Source: Methanoculleus marisnigri JR1
GTDB lineage: Archaea > Halobacteriota > Methanomicrobia > Methanomicrobiales > Methanoculleaceae
Assembly: GCF_000015825.1 (NCBI RefSeq)
Contig: NC_009051.1
Span: forward strand, 738,695 to 802,694
Direction: 5' to 3'
DNA length: 64,000 nt
Positions 60,632 through 64,000 of this stretch are shown piece after piece (the first letter of the stretch is position 1; each line of letters begins with the position of its first letter). The translations under genes and the position numbers were made by a program. The notes under the pieces are model-generated. The model was given only the letters and a program-made list of their open reading frames with translations, did not search any database and had not been told where the DNA came from.

Positions 60632-61530
60632 GGTCTGCCGCTCTCCGCAAACGCCGAGGCCACGCGTTGCATGTTCGCGAGGTAGTCCTTCGCGAGCGGG
60701 CTCACCGTCACCACGGTGCCCCCGATCGCGTCCGCGATCACCTCAGCGCTCCGGGTGGAATGCTCGGGCGACGCGAATATCACCTTTATCTTCTCCTCCT
60801 CCGCCTGCTTGATGAGGTGCTCCAGCCTCTGCGGCGAGGGCTCCTTGCCCTCGCTCTCGATCGGCACTTCAGCAAAGCCGTAGTCCCGGGCGAGGTAGGC
60901 CCACGACGAGTGGTAGACCATGACCGTTTTCACTCCCGATGCGGCGAGCGCACCGGTGATCTCGGCGTCGAGGGCGTCGAGTTCCCCGAGGTAGGCATCG
61001 GCGTTCCGACGGTAGTCTTCGGCGTTCTCCGGATCAACCGCTATGAGCCCTTCGCGGATCTCCTCAACCATGACCCTCGCGTTCTTCGGGGACGTCCAGA
61101 TGTGTGGATCGGCTCCCGCATGATCGCCCTCACCGGTCGCGATCAGGTCGACGCCGCACGAACAGTCGACGACCAGCATCCCGGGGTTCAGGGCGGCGAT
61201 CTTATCCCGCCAGGCGAGTTCGAACTCGATCCCCGAACCGACCACGGCGTACATATCCGCCTCCGCGACGTCGGCGAGGACCCCCGGCGGGGGTTCGTAG
61301 GTGTGCGGGTCGGCTCCCGGCGGCACCAGCAGGATCACCCGGACGTGATCGCCGCCCACCCGTTCTACGAACTCCTCTTCGGGCGGTATGGTGACTGCGA
61401 CGACGATTTTCCCGTCATTCTGCCGGTCGGTGCCGGTGCATCCCGCCGTGGCTGCCGCCAGCAAAAAGACCGTGAATACGGCTGCGACGAGAGATAGAGA
61501 AGTGGTATTGCTGTTGCCATTCGTCCCCAT
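60628..61530 (-). CDS. znuA: Zinc/manganese ABC transporter substrate-binding lipoprotein
   Basis: A 300-residue surface metal-binding protein. The signal peptide ends in the lipobox Ala-Thr-Ala-Gly-Cys (FLLAAATAGC). Cluster 9 binding motifs are PGADPHTYEP (first metal His), the DPHIW loop (second), VYHSSWAYLARDYG and IKVIFASPEHSTRSAEVIA (Glu/Asp end). A His-rich loop of the ZnuA type is short (EGDHAGADPH), so Mn2+ or Zn2+ are both possible. ATG 61530 is chosen; the regulator operator lies just upstream (61547-61563), and the expected start of transcription is at the ATG. Confidence 0.92.
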   Translation of the reverse strand: MGTNGNSNTTSLSLVAAVFTVFLLAAATAGCTGTDRQNDGKIVVAVTIPPEEEFVERVGGDHVRVILLVPPGADPHTYEPPPGVLADVAEADMYAVVGSGIEFELAWRDKIAALNPGMLVVDCSCGVDLIATGEGDHAGADPHIWTSPKNARVMVEEIREGLIAVDPENAEDYRRNADAYLGELDALDAEITGALAASGVKTVMVYHSSWAYLARDYGFAEVPIESEGKEPSPQRLEHLIKQAEEEKIKVIFASPEHSTRSAEVIADAIGGTVVTVSPLAKDYLANMQRVASAFAESGRP

Positions 61531-61546
61531 CGTTCTCCACTCCAAA

Positions 61547-61563
61547 TTTGGTAGTTATCTAAA
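61547..61563 (-). promoter_or_regulatory. Operator-like palindrome overlapping the znuA TATA box
   Basis: TTTAGATAACTACCAAA on the minus strand is an imperfect inverted repeat (TTT-G ... C-AAA arms) of the size seen for DtxR/MntR-type sites. Its AATTTAGATA part also serves as a TATA box about 26 bp before the znuA ATG, so a bound metal regulator would block initiation. The regulator gene lies 30 bp upstream. Confidence 0.5.
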
Positions 61564-61592
61564 TTTTCCCCGCGCCAGGAGACGTTCCGCCG

Positions 61593-62036
61593 TCACCCGC
61601 GGTACCCGCCGCGAGAACCGCAGCAGCGGTGATCGTGCTCGATCTCCCCGCAGACGCTCATTATCGGGTGCCCGAGCGACGTGCACATCCTGTCGGTGAG
61701 TTCCTTCGTGAAGCACTGCTCGATCTTCTTCGCTTCCCTGCAGGCCTCTTCGGGCTCGAGCCCGTGGCGGCTGAGCACCAGGGCGACGATCCGGTGACGG
61801 CGGACCAGGAACCGGGCGTATTCGGTGCCGAGCGTCGTGAGCCGCACCCCGTGGTAGGGCGTATGCTCGATGTATCCCGCTTTTGCAATATCCGTGAGCG
61901 CTTTCGTCACCGTCGAGGGCGCGACGGAGAAGTGGACGGCGATCTCGGTCGTCTTCACGACATTGCCCTGCATGTGGATGTACTTGAGGTATTCCGCCTT
62001 CTTTGAGGAGAGTTCTTGCCCGGTGATCCCCTGCAT
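61593..62036 (-). CDS. DtxR-family metal-dependent transcriptional regulator
   Basis: A 147-residue repressor. The winged-helix domain (KKAEYLKYIHMQGNVVKTTEIAVHFSVAPSTVTKALTDIAKAGYIEHTPYHGVRLT) is followed by the dimerisation helices (RRHRIVALVLSRHGLEPEEACREAKKIEQCFTKELTDRM) with the family metal ligands (the E-x-x-C/H and H residues). The C-terminus CGEIEHDHRCCGSRGGYRG ends short, without the SH3 domain, and carries an extra Cys/His cluster. It precedes znuA by 62 bp and is the expected controller of the metal ABC operon, sensing Zn2+ or Mn2+. Confidence 0.9.
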   Translation of the reverse strand: MQGITGQELSSKKAEYLKYIHMQGNVVKTTEIAVHFSVAPSTVTKALTDIAKAGYIEHTPYHGVRLTTLGTEYARFLVRRHRIVALVLSRHGLEPEEACREAKKIEQCFTKELTDRMCTSLGHPIMSVCGEIEHDHRCCGSRGGYRG

Positions 62037-62079
62037 GGGAAGAGGATACGCCTTGACGGAAGAAAAAGTTTCGGTGGGG

Positions 62080-63303
62080 CTAAATCCCTTCGTCGCCGGA
62101 GGTGATCAGTCCGGCGGTGACGTAGTGCCGGCGGTTCCCGGTTATCGCAGCCTTCCCGGCAAACCCGAACGGGAGATCCTCTTTCACGACGACGTTGAGG
62201 TAGCAGGGGTTGCGGCAGACGGTCGATCCCGGCGCGTTCTTCTCGGTCGCGACGATCGATGTCTCCCGCCCGATCCAGCGCTCGTTGTAGGAGTCGTAGA
62301 CCCGGTTTGCTTCGGCGAGCAGCGTCCGGGAGCGATCTTTGCGTATCCGCTCGGGGAGGTCTTTTAAGGCCGCGGCGGGCGTTCCGGGCCGCCGGGAGTA
62401 GCGGGTGATGTTCACCTTCACGAACGCCGCCCTCCGGAGGAGTTCGAGCGTCTGTGAAAACTCTTCGTCCGTCTCTCCGGGAAACCCGGTGATAAAGTCG
62501 GAGGAGATCATCATATCTGGATAACGCTCCCGGAACGCATCGACGATCCGGAGAACGTCGGCGGCAGTGTAGCCGCGTTGCATCCGCTCGAGGACGGTAT
62601 CGGAGCCTGACTGGACGGGGAGGTGGAGGAATCGGAAGATCTTCTTGCTCTCGTAGGCGTCGACGAGGGGCTCAAGGATCCCGAGCACCGTGGCCGGGTG
62701 CATCATCCCCGGCCTGACGGCGAACCTCCCGGGGATCTCTGCTATCTCTTGCAGAAGATCGGGGAGCGACTCGCCCCGGTCAAGCCCCCATGCGGCCACG
62801 TCCTGCCCGGTCAGCTGGATCTCGCAGGCGCCTGAGGTGACGAGAGCCCGGACGGCGTCGGCGATCGCTTCGCGCGGTGCGCTTATCAGCCGCCCCCGGG
62901 CGAGCCGGGTGATGCAGTAACTGCACCGGCCGACGCATCCGCTCGCCACCTGCACCACGCCGGTTGCCCCCGGCCCCCGGGTGCCGACGCTGCCGGCACG
63001 TTCGTGGATCTCGTCCGGGCGGATGACGTGCGGCGTGCAGACCGAACGAATCTTATCCAGCTGGACGACCGGCATGCATCCGGTCACGTAGAGGTCGCGG
63101 TCGGCGAAGAGAGCGAGGCGCCGGAGCATCTTTCGTTCGGTCGCGCCGATCACCGTGCAGGTGTTGACGATGACGGCGTCCGCCTCTTCCGGGTGTTCGG
63201 TCATGGTGCAGCCGAGCCCGTCCAGTATCGCCGCGAGCCTCTGTGTGTCGGCATGGTTGTAGGTGCACCCGTAGGTCTCGATGTAGACCCGTCTATCCTG
63301 CAG
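62080..63303 (-). CDS. tRNA methylthiotransferase (archaeal e-MtaB type), start codon unclear
   Basis: A radical SAM enzyme that adds a methylthio group to t6A37 of tRNA. Its radical SAM motif is CVGRCSYCITRLARG and the TRAM-like C-terminus reads ANRVYDSYNERWIGRE. The first in-frame ATG (63204) would cut off the UPF0004 domain start, whose conserved Cys is read upstream in the same frame (RVYIETYGCTYNHADTQ). No ATG, GTG or TTG exists between there and the frame's TGA stop at 63376-63378; a CTG at 63303 is the best candidate start, giving 407 residues. The gene ends 43 bp before the metal regulator; a separate transcript is likely. Confidence 0.85.
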   Translation of the reverse strand: MQDRRVYIETYGCTYNHADTQRLAAILDGLGCTMTEHPEEADAVIVNTCTVIGATERKMLRRLALFADRDLYVTGCMPVVQLDKIRSVCTPHVIRPDEIHERAGSVGTRGPGATGVVQVASGCVGRCSYCITRLARGRLISAPREAIADAVRALVTSGACEIQLTGQDVAAWGLDRGESLPDLLQEIAEIPGRFAVRPGMMHPATVLGILEPLVDAYESKKIFRFLHLPVQSGSDTVLERMQRGYTAADVLRIVDAFRERYPDMMISSDFITGFPGETDEEFSQTLELLRRAAFVKVNITRYSRRPGTPAAALKDLPERIRKDRSRTLLAEANRVYDSYNERWIGRETSIVATEKNAPGSTVCRNPCYLNVVVKEDLPFGFAGKAAITGNRRHYVTAGLITSGDEGI

Positions 63304-63435
63304 TCCCTCAAACGTGATGGCGATCGACTCCCCCTGCGCGCGGTCGGTGGCCGGCCCGGGTTCCCGGCGGTCCGGTCACCCCTATCGGTCGGAGGATAGT
63401 TTCCTCCTCTTTCGACCGGATTCGTGACGAGCACA

Positions 63436-63444
63436 ATACTTAAA
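63436..63444 (+). promoter_or_regulatory. TATA box of aspartate dehydrogenase gene
   Basis: AATACTTAAA lies about 30 bp upstream of the ATG at 63471; the leader would be only a few bases. Confidence 0.45.
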
Positions 63445-63470
63445 CGCTGACATTACAACTTCTTTATTCG

Positions 63471-64000
63471 ATGATTAAAATAGGGTTGCTAGGATGCGGC
63501 AACGTCGGGCATATCATCGCCACACACGCCGAGAGCATCCAGGTCACCGCCGTCTTCGATATCATCCCCGGGCGGGCGGAGACACTCGCGGCACTCTGCC
63601 ATGCCCGGCCCTACACGGACTTCGACGCCTTCATGCAAGAGGACTTCTCGATCGTCGTGGAAGCCGCCTCGGTCGACGCCGTCAGGATATATAGCGAAGC
63701 GGTCCTCCGGTCGGGGCGAGACATCGCCGTGCTCTCCGCGGGAGCTCTCGCGGACGACGAGTTCCGCGAGCACCTCATCGAGGTCGCACGGGAGATGGGA
63801 AAGAAGATCCGCATCCCGAGCGGCGCCATCGTCGGACTCGACAACCTCAAGGTCGGCCAGATCTCGCCGCCGACGCAACTCCTCCTGCGGACGACGAAAC
63901 CTCCCGCGTCGCTCGGGATGACCGCCGAAGCTCCGACCGAGATATTTAAGGGGCTGGCACACGAGTGTATAAAACAATACCCTAAAAACATCAACGTCGC
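63471..64000 (+). CDS. L-aspartate dehydrogenase, 3' partial
   Basis: Converts L-aspartate to iminoaspartate for NAD synthesis. The 176 visible residues begin with a Rossmann loop IGLLGCGNVGHIIA, followed by VTAVFDIIPGRAE, the family strings VEAASVDAV and VLSAGALADDEF, KIRIPSGAIVGLDNLKVG, and PTEIFKGLAHECIKQYPKNINV, the last being the substrate-binding turn of AspDH/NadX. The frame runs off the right edge. It is divergent from the methylthiotransferase gene and probably followed by nadA/nadC, outside the window. Confidence 0.9.
   Translation, partial: MIKIGLLGCGNVGHIIATHAESIQVTAVFDIIPGRAETLAALCHARPYTDFDAFMQEDFSIVVEAASVDAVRIYSEAVLRSGRDIAVLSAGALADDEFREHLIEVAREMGKKIRIPSGAIVGLDNLKVGQISPPTQLLLRTTKPPASLGMTAEAPTEIFKGLAHECIKQYPKNINV

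Overview
The window is about 64 kb of GC-rich archaeal chromosome from a hydrogenotrophic methanogen, most likely Methanoculleus or a close relative in the Methanomicrobiales. The evidence is an archaeal-type ThrRS, a GGGP synthase for ether lipids, a family B DNA polymerase, a GatCAB set, an archaeal e-MtaB-like methylthiotransferase, archaeal TATA-box promoters with some probable leaderless starts, and an LLM-family protein at 26816-27808 that closely resembles the F420-dependent secondary alcohol dehydrogenase (Adf) of Methanoculleus. No rRNA, CRISPR array, prophage or complete insertion sequence was found. Mobile-type sequence is limited to short repeat elements.

Layout. 1-5.9 kb: end of a TPR protein, GDP-mannose pyrophosphorylase, tRNA-Gln, a DUF3795 protein, enolase, a CPA2 antiporter and a ferritin-like protein. 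6.4-17.2 kb: ThrRS, then a tight minus-strand run (AsnB-like PP-loop protein, gatC, gatA, gatB, topoisomerase I, GGGP synthase, TrmJ-like methylase, dCTP deaminase). 17.2-24.6 kb: a gene-poor stretch with a secreted FmdE-like protein, a PD40 beta-propeller with a sorting-type tail, a 231-bp MITE-like element, a small orphan gene, a membrane-protein/winged-helix pair and purB. 25-31.9 kb: a PAS-HTH regulator behind a 22-bp repeat array, Adf plus a cupin, and a corA-mscS-corA cluster with a DUF5654 protein.

32-43 kb: DinG/XPD-type helicase, Ogt, PanE, MobA-like protein, secreted beta-propeller, pyrDK, malate dehydrogenase and PolB. 43-45.1 kb: three tandem paralogous lipoproteins, the last one frameshifted at its lipobox. 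45.4-52.2 kb: unknown proteins, a bactofilin-like membrane protein, an Rsm22-like methyltransferase and IorAB. 52.5-64 kb: tRNA-Ile with a decayed tRNA copy, an NCS2 permease, an ABC exporter pair, SerRS, a Zn/Mn ABC system with its DtxR-family regulator, a tRNA methylthiotransferase lacking a normal start codon, and the start of an L-aspartate dehydrogenase gene.

Most genes are housekeeping: tRNA charging and modification, pyrimidine, purine and NAD synthesis, replication, lipid synthesis, and metal or ion transport. The least explained parts are the dispersed repeats (one family shows an inverted core between co-oriented flanks), the tandem lipoprotein family with its Cys motif, a 31-bp promoter copy with no gene behind it, and several compact operator-like palindromes next to regulator genes. 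All assignments come from reading the sequence; no database search was run.
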